Assembly (NCBI RefSeq): GCF_031458235.1
Contig: NZ_JAVDYB010000001.1
Span: 1,240,001 to 1,304,000 of the forward strand
Reading direction: 5' to 3'
Source of the DNA: Catenuloplanes atrovinosus
GTDB taxonomy: Bacteria; Actinomycetota; Actinomycetes; Mycobacteriales; Micromonosporaceae
Length of the DNA stretch: 64,000 nt
Shown: positions 47,560 through 56,250 of the stretch, in pieces
How the letters are laid out: every line of letters begins with the position of its first letter
Position numbering within the stretch: position 1 is the stretch's first letter
Notes under the pieces: generated by a model
What the model was told of the DNA's origin: nothing
The model's input: the letters and a program-made list of their open reading frames with translations, nothing else
Database searches by the model: none
Translations under genes and position numbers: made by a program

Positions 47560-48738
47560 GTGACGATCAACGGCCGCGAGGTGCCGCGCTGGGCACGAAT
47601 CCTGCTGATAGCCGGCCTGGTGATGGTGGTGCTGGGCATCGGCTCGGTGGCGGTCGCCCGCGGGATGGTCGATCGCTCGGTCCCGCAGACCACGCTGCTC
47701 GACGGCGCGGCCGCCGCGGAGGACAGCGAGACCGGCAACAGCATCGACGGCCCGGTGAACCTGCTGCTCGTCGGCCTGGACGCGCGCGAAGAGGGCTCGC
47801 CCGGCGCGACCGACAGCGTGCTCTCCGACACGATCATCATCCTGCACGTGCCCCGGACGCACGACCGCGCGTACCTGATCTCGATCCCGCGGGACTGGCG
47901 GGTGGACATCCCGGCCTACGCCAAGACCGGCTTCACCGGCTCGACCGAGAAGATCAATTCCGCCTTCGGTTACGGCTACCAGGGCGACGGCACCGAGGTC
48001 GAGAAGCGGGCCCGCGGCATGGAGCTGCTCTCCACCACGCTGCACGAGCGCACCGGCATCCGGTTCAACGGCGCCGCGATCATCGACTTCGGCGGGTTCG
48101 AGAGCGTCATCCACGCGCTCGGCGGCGTCGACATGTGCGTCGACGAGCGGGCCGAGTCGATCCACCTCGGCGTCGACGCCGACGGCAAGCTCGTTCAGGG
48201 CTGGTACTCCGAGGCGTACGGCATGCAGCTCCCGCCGGGCGCCACGCCGCTGGTCCACGAGGAGGGCTGCCGCCGGATGGGCGCCACCGAGGCGCTCGAC
48301 TACGTCCGCATCCGCAAGAGCCCGAGCGACGGCGACTACGGCCGGCAGCGCCACCAGCAGCAGCTGATCAAGGCGATCGTGGACGAGGCCACGTCCAGCG
48401 GCGCGCTCACCGACCTCGGCCGGCTGAACGCGCTGGTCCGCGCCGCCGGCGACACGTTCCTGCTGGACACCGGCGGCATCCCGCTGGCCGACTACGTGTT
48501 CACGTTCAAGGATCTGCGCTCCGACGACCTCACGCTGATCAAGACCAACGCCGGCGAGGTACGGACCGTCCAGATCGACGGCGTCGCGTACGAGGAGCTG
48601 GACGAGCGGTCACTGTCCATGCTGACGGCCGCGCGGACCGGCGAACTGGACGCGTTCCTCGCCGACCACCCCGAGTTCGTCGCGGAGCCCGGCGCGTCCG
48701 CGTCACCGTCCGCGTCCGCCCCGGCACCCGGCCGGTGA
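47560..48738 (+). CDS. LytR-CpsA-Psr (LCP) family cell-wall glycopolymer ligase
   Basis: It encodes 392 residues from GTG 47560, with a GAGGGGG ribosome site. A membrane helix covers residues 11-33 (WARILLIAGLVMVVLGIGSVAVA), so the rest is outside. The LCP core begins NLLLVGLDARE (about 67), followed by RTHDRAYLISIPRDWRVDIP, KINSAFGYGYQGDG, IDFGGFESVIHALGGVDMCVDE, GATEALDYVRIRKSPSDGDYGRQRHQQQLIKAIV. The Arg and Asp residues that bind polyprenyl pyrophosphate are visible in these blocks. It attaches secondary polymers to peptidoglycan. The tail is a short Ser/Pro/Ala stretch. Confidence 0.95.
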   Translation: MTINGREVPRWARILLIAGLVMVVLGIGSVAVARGMVDRSVPQTTLLDGAAAAEDSETGNSIDGPVNLLLVGLDAREEGSPGATDSVLSDTIIILHVPRTHDRAYLISIPRDWRVDIPAYAKTGFTGSTEKINSAFGYGYQGDGTEVEKRARGMELLSTTLHERTGIRFNGAAIIDFGGFESVIHALGGVDMCVDERAESIHLGVDADGKLVQGWYSEAYGMQLPPGATPLVHEEGCRRMGATEALDYVRIRKSPSDGDYGRQRHQQQLIKAIVDEATSSGALTDLGRLNALVRAAGDTFLLDTGGIPLADYVFTFKDLRSDDLTLIKTNAGEVRTVQIDGVAYEELDERSLSMLTAARTGELDAFLADHPEFVAEPGASASPSASAPAPGR

Positions 48739-48745
48739 CCGGCGG

Positions 48746-48774
48746 CGGGCCCGGCCTCGCGGAGGCCGGGCCCG
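48746..48774. terminator. Bidirectional hairpin between convergent LCP and VWA genes
   Basis: CGGGCCCGGCCTC (48746-48758) and its exact complement (48762-48774) form a 13-bp G/C stem with a 3-nt loop. The hairpin lies between the LCP stop (48738) and the VWA stop (48785). There is no U-tract, which is usual in this group. Confidence 0.85.
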
Positions 48775-48784
48775 GTGTCCCGAA

Positions 48785-50563
48785 CTACTGCAGGCGGCCG
48801 GTGAACGCCAGCACCAGCGTCTCGATCGCGGAGCCGGGCTCGCGCAGCACCAGGTTGCGGCCGCCGGCCGCGGTCGCGACCTTCTCCAGCGACTCCGCGT
48901 CCGCGTCCGGTCCGACCGCGATCGTGACCACCTGGACCGGCTTCTCCTTGATCTGCTCCTTGCCGAGCTTCTCGGTGAGCTGCTCCAGCGTCAGGCCGGT
49001 CGCGACCTCGTTGGCGCCGTCCGTGATGATGACGACCGAGTTCGTGCTGCCGGCCTCCCACTGCTCCTGCATGGTCTTGAACGCGTCGTAGACCGTGTCG
49101 TACAACGGCGTGTCACCCTCGGCCCGCAGCTTCCCGACCGACTCGTTCAGCGCCTGCGCGCGCGGGACCGCGCCGGCCATCCCCGGGTACGGACCGAACG
49201 GCACCAGCTCCCGGTGCGGCTCGCCGCCGCGCCCGGAGAACTCCCACAGACCGATGCTCATCGTGTACGGCAGCAGGTTGAACCCGGTGCCGGCGGTCTG
49301 CTGGAGCAGCGCCAGCCGGTTGAGCTGGGTGCCCGGCACCGGCGCGGTCATCGACCCGGACGTGTCCAGCACGACCAGCAGGTTCACCTTGCGCTGCAGG
49401 TCCGCCCACGCGGCCATCACCTGGCTGAGCCGCTCCGGCGTGATCGCCTTCCGGGCCGCGGGCGGCGCGGCCGGGTACCCGGCGGAGGCCGGCAGCGTGG
49501 TGCCGTCCGCGACGGTGCCGTCCGGCGTGCGCAGGTAGTGCCGGGCCAGGATCGCCCGCGCCTCCGCGCCGCCCAGGTAGTCCCGGATCCGGTCCACGGC
49601 CTTGCGGTCCCGGTCGGAGACCCAGTCCGCGGAGATCGGCACGTACGGGAAGTCCGCGATGAACGACTGCTGCGCGTCGTAGACCGGCGCCATCTCACCG
49701 GCCGGGTTCGCCGCGTTGTACTCGGCGATCTCCTTCTCCAGCGCCGGGAACGCCGCCACGGCCGCGTTCGTGTCGATGGCGGCCGCGGTCTGCTGCGCCG
49801 CGAAGAACACACCCGCGTCCGGCGCGAACCCGCCGACCACCCGGCTGACCTGGAGACCCGCGATGAGCTGCTGCTCGCCCAGCTCACCGGAGCCGGTCGG
49901 GTCGAGGATGGACAGCACGGACGCCAGGCCCGCGGTGGAGGTCGCGGGGTCGGTCAGCCCGACGCGCAGATTCGCGTACTCCGGGTGCCCGGCCTTGGCC
50001 CACACGTCCGGCTGGGACAGCGCGCCGATCACGTCCTGCCGGCCGAGCTGGCGCTGCGGCCAGCCGAGCGCGCTGGCCATCGGCTTGCGGATGGCCAGCA
50101 CCGCGGGCGACGTGGCGATGCTGGTGCCCTGCTCGGTGAGCAGGCTCGCCGCCTCCGGGCGGGAACCGGCCACGCTCAGCCAGATGCCGGAGTCCGGCAC
50201 CCACACGTCCGGCTTGTCGCCGTCCCGGGCCGGGTCCCAGCCGGGACCGACGGCCGCCGCGGCCTGCCCGGACTGCTGGACGATGGTACGGGCGGTGACG
50301 CACGCACCGTCGACGGCCGGACGGGTCGCGTTCCACTCCGCGACCGCCTGGTTCAGCGCGGGCTCCACGGTCGGCGACGCCACGATCGTGACCGTCGACG
50401 AGGTCGAGCAGCGCCCGGCCACCGACAGCATCCCCTGTTGCCAGAGCACCCCGACCGTACCGGCCGCGACGGCCGCGCAGAGCAGGATCACCAGACCCAC
50501 CCGCAGTACGGTTATCCCAGGCCGGCGACGGACTCCACCGCCGGCATTCTGCCGTGCATCCAC
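48785..50563 (-). CDS. Membrane-anchored substrate-binding/von Willebrand factor A protein
   Basis: It encodes 592 residues from GTG at 50563, with AAAGG 10 nt upstream. A helix at residues 19-42 (VLRVGLVILLCAAVAAGTVGVLW) is an uncleaved anchor or signal. Residues about 55-370 resemble a periplasmic extracellular-type solute-binding domain (TVTIVASPTVEPALNQAVAEWN, PDVWVPDSGIWL, WPQRQLGRQDVIGAL, LARHYLRTPDG). Residues about 390-592 are a VWA domain with a complete MIDAS motif DTSGSM (400-405), then DTPLYDTVYDAF and VVIITDGANE. Such fusions are common in actinobacteria; the ligand is unknown. It converges on the LCP gene and diverges from the pseudokinase gene. Confidence 0.92.
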   Translation of the reverse strand: MDARQNAGGGVRRRPGITVLRVGLVILLCAAVAAGTVGVLWQQGMLSVAGRCSTSSTVTIVASPTVEPALNQAVAEWNATRPAVDGACVTARTIVQQSGQAAAAVGPGWDPARDGDKPDVWVPDSGIWLSVAGSRPEAASLLTEQGTSIATSPAVLAIRKPMASALGWPQRQLGRQDVIGALSQPDVWAKAGHPEYANLRVGLTDPATSTAGLASVLSILDPTGSGELGEQQLIAGLQVSRVVGGFAPDAGVFFAAQQTAAAIDTNAAVAAFPALEKEIAEYNAANPAGEMAPVYDAQQSFIADFPYVPISADWVSDRDRKAVDRIRDYLGGAEARAILARHYLRTPDGTVADGTTLPASAGYPAAPPAARKAITPERLSQVMAAWADLQRKVNLLVVLDTSGSMTAPVPGTQLNRLALLQQTAGTGFNLLPYTMSIGLWEFSGRGGEPHRELVPFGPYPGMAGAVPRAQALNESVGKLRAEGDTPLYDTVYDAFKTMQEQWEAGSTNSVVIITDGANEVATGLTLEQLTEKLGKEQIKEKPVQVVTIAVGPDADAESLEKVATAAGGRNLVLREPGSAIETLVLAFTGRLQ

Positions 50564-50751
50564 GGACGCCTACCTTTCCCACGGCTCGACGCGGGTAGGT
50601 TAAGGCCCCCGGCCCGGTGGGCAGCGTCTGTTGTGAACAACCAGGCAAGATTCGCGATTCGTGAACTCGGGGGCACTCGCGGTCGTTGCCAGGATGTTCC
50701 CCTGCCCGGCCGACGCCGCCCGGGCGCAGCGAATGTCGCGCGGACGGTGAA

Positions 50752-53700
50752 ATGACGGTGCAGAAGGTCCTGGCCGGCCGGTACGAGCTGCGCACTCCGT
50801 TCGGAGTGGGCCCGCACGGCACCACCTGGCGCGCCATCGAGGCCGAGACTCAGGCCGCCCACGCGGTGAAGATCCTGTCCGCCGAGTACGCCCAGGACGA
50901 GCGCGTGGTCGCCCGCCTGCTGCGCGAGGCCCCGGCGCTGCGGGAACGGGTGCACCGCCGCTGGCTGCCCGTGCAGCGCGTGCTCGTCGACGACCACACC
51001 GTGGCGCTCGTCTCCGAGCTGATCGACGGCACCGACCTGCGCCGCCGGCTGGCCCGGAGCTGGTCGCTGTCGATCCCCGAGACGCTCGCGGTCGCGGTGC
51101 CGTGCGCCGGGACGCTCGCCGCCGCGCACGCCAAGGACGTGGTGCACGGCAACCTCAAGCTCAGCAACATCCTGCTGGTCGACGGCGGCGGTGAGGTGCG
51201 GATCACGGACGCCCGCCTCGCGCTGCTCACCCGCCGGGTCGACGACGACAAACTTGAGGAACCGGACCCGGCCGCGGACGTCCACCGCTTCGGCGAACTG
51301 CTCTACGAGATGATGACCGGCCGCCCGGTCCCCGAGGACGAGGGCGCGGAGCCGGCGCTGCCCGAGCCGGCCGGCCCGGAGCTGACCGCGCTGCTGCACG
51401 CCTGCCTGTCCCCGGCCTCCGGCGACCGGCCCACCGCATCGGACCTGGCCGTCCGGCTGCGCGCGGCGCAGGAGGCGTCCGGCGTCACGCCGGAGTCGAC
51501 CAGCGGCGCGTACGTCGGCCGCCGCCGCGCCGGCGCCGCTGAGCCCGAAGCGGAACCGCCGGCCCGGCCCGCGGCGACGCCCGCACCGCGTACCGAACCC
51601 GGCTGGAACTCGCCGTCCGGCAGCGGCGCGAACCGGGTGCCGCGCGTGCAGACCGCGGTGGCGCTGACCGGCCTCATCCCGCCGGGCCCGCTCCGCCCAC
51701 CGGCGGCGAAGCCGGCGCTTCCCGCCCCACCCACGCCACCGGCCCCGGCCGGCCCCCGACGGACCGGCACTCCCGGGCAGCTTCCACCGGCGCCCCGCAA
51801 GGCGCCGGTCCCGATCGACGCGCCGGCGCCGCGTGTGCGGCCGGTGCCGGTGGATGAGCCGGAGCCGCGTGTGCGGCCGGTCCCGGTCGACGGGCCGGAG
51901 CCGCGTGTGCGGCCGGTCCCGGTCGACGGGCCGGAGCCGCGTGAACGGCCCGTGCCGATCGACGTACCGGGGCCACGCAAGAAGCCGGTGGCGATCGAGC
52001 CGGCGGCATCGCGTGACGAGCCGGAAGCGGCTGGTGCTCAGCGGGTCGCGGCACCAGCGGCCACGGAACCGCCACCTCCGGCGCCGGCGGTGGAGATGCC
52101 CGTCGCGGCGGCCCTGCCGGTCCTTCCGGCGGCGCCCGCGCGCCCGGAGCCCGAGACCGAGCCGGCCCGGGCCGAGGGAGAAAACGCGACGTCGCCGGCC
52201 CCGGCCGAGGGACGGTCCGCGACGTCGCCGGCCCCGGCTGAGGGGCGGTCCGCGACGTCGCCGGCCCCGGCCGGTCCCGCGCCGCTAGTCGGCCGGGTGA
52301 CGCCGGTGGGTGCGCCGGCTTCCGCGGACGCGTCGAGCGAGCGGGCGACGCCGGAGGGGCCGGAAGCCCCGGGCGGTGACCGGGTGCCGCGTGCCGCGGT
52401 GGCGCCGGGCACGGTTGCGCCGGCGCCGGCACCGGCACCGGCACCGGCACCGGCACCGCGCACTGTGGACTCCGGCACGGCCGGTTCCACGACGCGGACC
52501 GCCGCGGAGGAGCCCGGCACCCCGGCCCGAAAGGTCGATCCGGCCGCCGCGGCCGGACCCACGGCGCCGACCGCGCCCGTGCAGCCGTCCAGGCCGGCGA
52601 GACCGTCCGGGCGGCCCTCCACCTGGGCGCCGCCGGCGGCCTGGACCGAGCCGGCCACGCCGGCCGATCGGACCCGGCCGTCCGGTCCGACCCCCGCCAC
52701 CCCGGCTGCCTCGGCGCCCCGAGGGCTTCCCGGCGCTCCCGCTGACCGCGCCAGACCGGCGGATCAGGTCCCGCGGATCACGGACGCCGGACAGGCCGCC
52801 CCGGTCCGCCGGGCGCTTCCCGGAACACCGTCCCGTCCGGCATCGTCGCCCGCACCGGCTGACCCCGCATCGCCGCCCGCGCCCGCCGATCGGGCCGCGC
52901 CCGCCGCCCGCGCCGCGTCTGCTGACCGGGCCGTGTCTGCTGACCGGGCCGTGTCTGCTGACCGGGCCGTGTCTGCTGACCGGGCCGTGTCTGCTGACCG
53001 GGCCGTGTCTGCTGACCGGGCCGTGTCTGCTGACCGGGCCGTGTCTGCTGACCGGGCCGTGTCTGCTGACCGGGCCGTGTCTGCTGACCGGGCCGTGTCT
53101 GCTGACCGGGCCGTGTCTGCTGACCGGGCCGTGTCTGCTGACCGGGCCGTGTCTGCTGACCGGGCCGTGTCTGCTGACCGGGCCGTGTCTGCTGACCGGG
53201 CCGTGTCTGCTGACCGGGCCGTGTCTGCTGACCGGGCCGTGTCTGCTGACCGGGCCGTGTCTGCTGACCGGGCCGTGTCTGCTGACCGGGCCGTGTCTGC
53301 TGACCGGGCCGTGTCTGCTGACCGGGCCGTGTCTGCTGACCGGGCCGTGTCTGCTGACCGGGCCGTGTCTGCTGACCGGGCCGCGTCTGCTGACCGGGCC
53401 GCGTCTGCTGACCGGGCCGCGTCTGTTGACCGGGCCGTGTCCGCTGACCGGGCCGTGTCCGCTGGTCGCGCCGCGTCGGCCAGGCCCGGTGCGCCGGTCG
53501 AGCCGGAGGAGCGCTCGGGTGCAACGACCGTGGTGACGCCGGTGACGCCCGGGGCCGTGCCGGTGCGGCCGGGAAGGCGTACCGGTGGGGGTGAACGGGC
53601 CGCGGGCCGGCGGCGGCAGCCGCTGGCGGTGACCGGTGCGCTGGCGACCGCGGTGGCCACCGGTGCGGTGGTGCTCGCGGTCACCTACGCCTCGACCGGG

Positions 53701-54189
53701 GGCGGGCCCGTGCCGTCGCCGGTGCCGCCGGCCGGCCAGGTGTCGACGTCCGTGTCCGGGCCGGTGGCGACCGGGCTGGCGACGGAGCAGAGCAGCGCGG
53801 GCGCCAAGGTCTTCGTGCCGTACTGGTTCAGCACGCTCGATCACGCGCTGAGCACCGGCGACACCGGGTCGCTGGCGGCCGCGAGCGATCCGTCCTGTGT
53901 GGCGTGCGGCGCGGCGGTGCAGGCGATCCGGGACGCGTACGACGGTGGTGGCGCGATCCGGGACGCCGGTTACGTGGTGCGCAGCGTCAACCCGGACAGC
54001 TTCTTCACGCTGGACCGCCCGATCCTGCGCGTGGTGGTGGACCGCAGCCCCGGCACCGTCGTCGGCCCGGACGGCCGGCCCGGCCGCGCGCTGCCCCGCC
54101 TGACGTTCCTGTCCTGCCAGGTCACGCTCACCCGGGCCGGGGACGCCTGGGTCGTGGCGGACATCCAGACCACGGCCCCGCTCGCCTGA
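50752..54189 (+). CDS. Membrane pseudokinase fused to DUF6318-like outer domain
   Basis: It encodes 1,145 residues; ATG 50752 gives the kinase-like MTVQKVLAGRYELR. Residues 8-245 have a Ser/Thr kinase fold: a loop FGVGPHGTTW, Lys40 in HAVKIL, then VVHGNLKLSNILL where HRD should be (His132-Gly133-Asn134), and ITDARLA where DFG should be (Asp153). The catalytic base Asp is Asn, so activity is doubtful. Residues about 250-720 are a Pro/Ala linker with short tandem units (PRVRPVPVD and SATSPAPAEG types). The 18-bp repeat array covers 722-907. The membrane helix is about 955-980 (LAVTGALATAVATGAVVLAVTYA). The outer domain (about 1010-1145) has PYWFSTLDHALSTGDTGSLAAASDPSCVACGAAVQAI, a DUF6318-like pattern with CxxC. 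Confidence 0.9.
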   Translation: MTVQKVLAGRYELRTPFGVGPHGTTWRAIEAETQAAHAVKILSAEYAQDERVVARLLREAPALRERVHRRWLPVQRVLVDDHTVALVSELIDGTDLRRRLARSWSLSIPETLAVAVPCAGTLAAAHAKDVVHGNLKLSNILLVDGGGEVRITDARLALLTRRVDDDKLEEPDPAADVHRFGELLYEMMTGRPVPEDEGAEPALPEPAGPELTALLHACLSPASGDRPTASDLAVRLRAAQEASGVTPESTSGAYVGRRRAGAAEPEAEPPARPAATPAPRTEPGWNSPSGSGANRVPRVQTAVALTGLIPPGPLRPPAAKPALPAPPTPPAPAGPRRTGTPGQLPPAPRKAPVPIDAPAPRVRPVPVDEPEPRVRPVPVDGPEPRVRPVPVDGPEPRERPVPIDVPGPRKKPVAIEPAASRDEPEAAGAQRVAAPAATEPPPPAPAVEMPVAAALPVLPAAPARPEPETEPARAEGENATSPAPAEGRSATSPAPAEGRSATSPAPAGPAPLVGRVTPVGAPASADASSERATPEGPEAPGGDRVPRAAVAPGTVAPAPAPAPAPAPAPRTVDSGTAGSTTRTAAEEPGTPARKVDPAAAAGPTAPTAPVQPSRPARPSGRPSTWAPPAAWTEPATPADRTRPSGPTPATPAASAPRGLPGAPADRARPADQVPRITDAGQAAPVRRALPGTPSRPASSPAPADPASPPAPADRAAPAARAASADRAVSADRAVSADRAVSADRAVSADRAVSADRAVSADRAVSADRAVSADRAVSADRAVSADRAVSADRAVSADRAVSADRAVSADRAVSADRAVSADRAVSADRAVSADRAVSADRAVSADRAVSADRAVSADRAVSADRAVSADRAVSADRAASADRAASADRAASVDRAVSADRAVSAGRAASARPGAPVEPEERSGATTVVTPVTPGAVPVRPGRRTGGGERAAGRRRQPLAVTGALATAVATGAVVLAVTYASTGGGPVPSPVPPAGQVSTSVSGPVATGLATEQSSAGAKVFVPYWFSTLDHALSTGDTGSLAAASDPSCVACGAAVQAIRDAYDGGGAIRDAGYVVRSVNPDSFFTLDRPILRVVVDRSPGTVVGPDGRPGRALPRLTFLSCQVTLTRAGDAWVVADIQTTAPLA
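52915..53472 (+). repeat. 18-bp minisatellite: 25 perfect copies in about 30 units
   Basis: Units start every 18 bp from 52915. The 25 units at 52933-53382 are all exactly gtgtctgctgaccgggcc, encoding VSADRA. Flanking units at 52915, 53383 and 53401 have gcg for gtg. Units at 53419, 53437 and 53455 carry one or more further changes. Degeneracy only at the ends is typical of growth by slippage or unequal exchange. The frame is preserved, so copy change only alters linker length. Confidence 0.97.
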
Positions 54190-54237
54190 CACTCACGGCC
54201 GATCAGCCCGTGCATCCGTACGGTCGAAAGGAACCAC

Positions 54238-55431
54238 ATGACTGAGCCGACCGGCCCGCGCCTCGCGCCTTGGGTCGATCCGGTCAACGCCGTGCTCGGC
54301 GTGGCGGATCCGCTGATCCGCGCGTCGTCCCGGTTCGACGCGCTGCGCCGCGGCGCGCGCTGGAGCACCGGCCTGCGCGACGACGGCGACGAGGAGTTCC
54401 TCGACGGCATGCGCACGCTGAACGAGCACATCCAGGCCGCGGACCTGACGCCGATGGGCCGGCTGGCGATGCGCGCGGAGGTGTCCCGCCGGCTGGCGAA
54501 CCGGATGCGCGTGCGGCACACGCTGCGGACCCGGCCCGGGATCGCCGCGGCGCCGGTGTCCCGCCCGATCTTCGTCACCGGGCTGCCGCGCACCGGCACC
54601 TCGCTGTTGCACGGCCTGCTCGGGCACCGTACCGGCGCGCGGGCCCCGATGTTCTGGGAACTGCTGCACCCGGCCGCGCGTGGTGCGGAGGCGGCCGGCC
54701 GCCGGGCCGCCGCCCGGATGCTGGCCACGCTCTACTACGCGATGATGCCGGCGATGCGGACCATCCATCCGCTGGCCGCGACCGAGCCGGAGGAGTGCGT
54801 CTTCCTGTTGCCGCACAACGGCGTGCACCTGACCCGGGTGCCGATGCCCGGCTACCGGGCGTGGTACGCGGAGCACGACTTCCGCCCCGACTACCGCTTC
54901 CTCCGGGATCAGCTCCGGGTGCTCCAGCGCGGCGCGTCACCGCAGTGGGTGCTCAAGACGCCGTGCCACCTGGGCAACCTGGACGCACTGCTGGACGTGT
55001 TCCCGGACGCGGTGATCGTCACCACCCGCCGCGATCCCGCGGTCGCGCTCGCCTCCTGGTGCAGCTTCTGCGAGGCCACGCTGCGCATGCACAACCGCAC
55101 GGTCGACCTGCACGGCATCGGCGCGCTGTGGCTGGAGTTCTGGAGCGGGGCCGCGGCCCGGGCCACCCGCGTGCGCGAGCGGTCGCCGGACCGGTTCGTC
55201 GACGTCGCCTACGAGGACCTGGTGGCGGACGCGGCCGGCAGCACGGCCGCGATCTGGGAGCGGCTCGGCGACGGCCTGTCCGCCGGGGAGCGCGCCGCGC
55301 TCGACGCGCACGCGGCCCGGGATCGGCGCCGGAACCCGGGCAGCCACCGCTACACGCTGGACCGGTACGGCCTGGACGCCTCCACCGTGCGCGCCGCGTT
55401 CGACCGCACCGCCGTGTCCGTCCCCGGCTGA
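54238..55431 (+). CDS. Sulfotransferase family protein
   Basis: It encodes 397 residues, with AAAGGAA 6 nt before ATG. The PAPS 5'-phosphosulfate loop is IFVTGLPRTGTSLLHGLLG (Gly115 onward). The 3'-phosphate-binding block is VIVTTRRDPAVALASWCSF (about 258-276). Other family landmarks are FWELLHP, EPEECVFLL, WVLKTPCHLGNLDALLDVFPDA and DVAYEDLVAD. It should move a sulfate from PAPS to a hydroxyl or amine; the acceptor is unknown. It begins 48 bp after the pseudokinase stop, so it may be co-transcribed with it. No biosynthetic cluster is next to it. Confidence 0.93.
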   Translation: MTEPTGPRLAPWVDPVNAVLGVADPLIRASSRFDALRRGARWSTGLRDDGDEEFLDGMRTLNEHIQAADLTPMGRLAMRAEVSRRLANRMRVRHTLRTRPGIAAAPVSRPIFVTGLPRTGTSLLHGLLGHRTGARAPMFWELLHPAARGAEAAGRRAAARMLATLYYAMMPAMRTIHPLAATEPEECVFLLPHNGVHLTRVPMPGYRAWYAEHDFRPDYRFLRDQLRVLQRGASPQWVLKTPCHLGNLDALLDVFPDAVIVTTRRDPAVALASWCSFCEATLRMHNRTVDLHGIGALWLEFWSGAAARATRVRERSPDRFVDVAYEDLVADAAGSTAAIWERLGDGLSAGERAALDAHAARDRRRNPGSHRYTLDRYGLDASTVRAAFDRTAVSVPG

Positions 55432-55715
55432 CGTCGTACTTCCGTCGCTATATGAATTGAATCTGGTAAATGTGTTGTGAACGGATGATCCGGCGTGCGA
55501 ATGAAATGTGGCGAATGGACGGTGATTGCGCCGCGACTCCGGGTGAAGGTGGCGAATGTCCTCTGTCACGGAGATTCGCAAAGGCGCTGATCACGGCAGT
55601 GTCCCAGATAAATAGTCCAAAAGGCTGGTGACATTGATCTAGCGCGGTGACATAGTTCGGCGTGCCATAGGCGGACGGCCGTGGCGCCGAATCATCGTTC
55701 GCGTAGGAGTCGCAC
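55432..55715. promoter_or_regulatory. A+T-richer intergenic region with direct repeats before the cupin gene
   Basis: There is no gene. GGTGACAT occurs at 55627-55634 and 55646-55653 (19-bp period), about 65-90 bp before the cupin start. GTGGCGAATG occurs at 55508-55517 and 55549-55558 (41-bp period). The sequence is clearly less G+C-rich than its surroundings, as a promoter region would be. TAGGAG (55704-55709) is the cupin ribosome site. Confidence 0.45.
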
Positions 55716-56222
55716 ATGAGCTTCGTACTGCCCGCGCAAGGCCTGCACGTTCCGGCGGGGGAGGGGCCGGCGCGGTGGTTCTCCGGTGACGTCTACACCG
55801 TCAAGCTGGAGGCCAAGGCGACCAACGGCACGGTCGGCCTGATCGAGGCGTCCGTTCCGCCCGGCGGTGGCCCGCCGCCGCACATCCACAATCACGCGGA
55901 CGAGACGTTCTACCTGCTGAACGGCGAGCTGGAGTTCCTGGAGGGCGACCGCACGTTCACCGCCCGGACCGGTGACCTGGTGTTCGTGCCGCGCGGCGCG
56001 ACGCACCGGTTCCTGAACACCGGCATCCGCCCGGCGACCATGTTGTTCTTCTACACCCCGGGCGGGCCGGAGGGCCTCTTCCTCGAGGGCGGCGACGAGC
56101 CCCGGCCCGGCGTCCAGGTGGAGCCGTGGGGGCCGGAGCGCTTCGGTGACCACATGACCGCGCTGCTGGACAAGTACGACAACGTGATCCTTCCCCCGGC
56201 CGAGCCGGGCCGGGACGGCTGA
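55716..56222 (+). CDS. Cupin domain protein
   Basis: It encodes 168 residues. A single conserved cupin barrel is visible: motif 1 GGGPPPHIHNHADETFYLLNGELEF carries the metal-type His-x-His and Glu, and motif 2 GDLVFVPRGATHRFLNTG carries the later His. It resembles the quercetin-dioxygenase-like small cupins. The substrate is unknown. It converges on the hydrolase gene 28 bp downstream. Confidence 0.93.
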   Translation: MSFVLPAQGLHVPAGEGPARWFSGDVYTVKLEAKATNGTVGLIEASVPPGGGPPPHIHNHADETFYLLNGELEFLEGDRTFTARTGDLVFVPRGATHRFLNTGIRPATMLFFYTPGGPEGLFLEGGDEPRPGVQVEPWGPERFGDHMTALLDKYDNVILPPAEPGRDG

Positions 56223-56250
56223 CGCCCGGCACCGGTCCGGCCGGGGCCCG

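Noticed and set aside
52915-53472. CRISPR array
   Set aside because: The 18-bp units follow each other without spacers and stay in frame within a coding sequence.
52310-54192. Long frames in the other five readings across the 18-bp repeat array
   Set aside because: A repeat whose unit is divisible by three and lacks stops is open in several frames. Only the kinase-like frame has recognisable domains at both ends.
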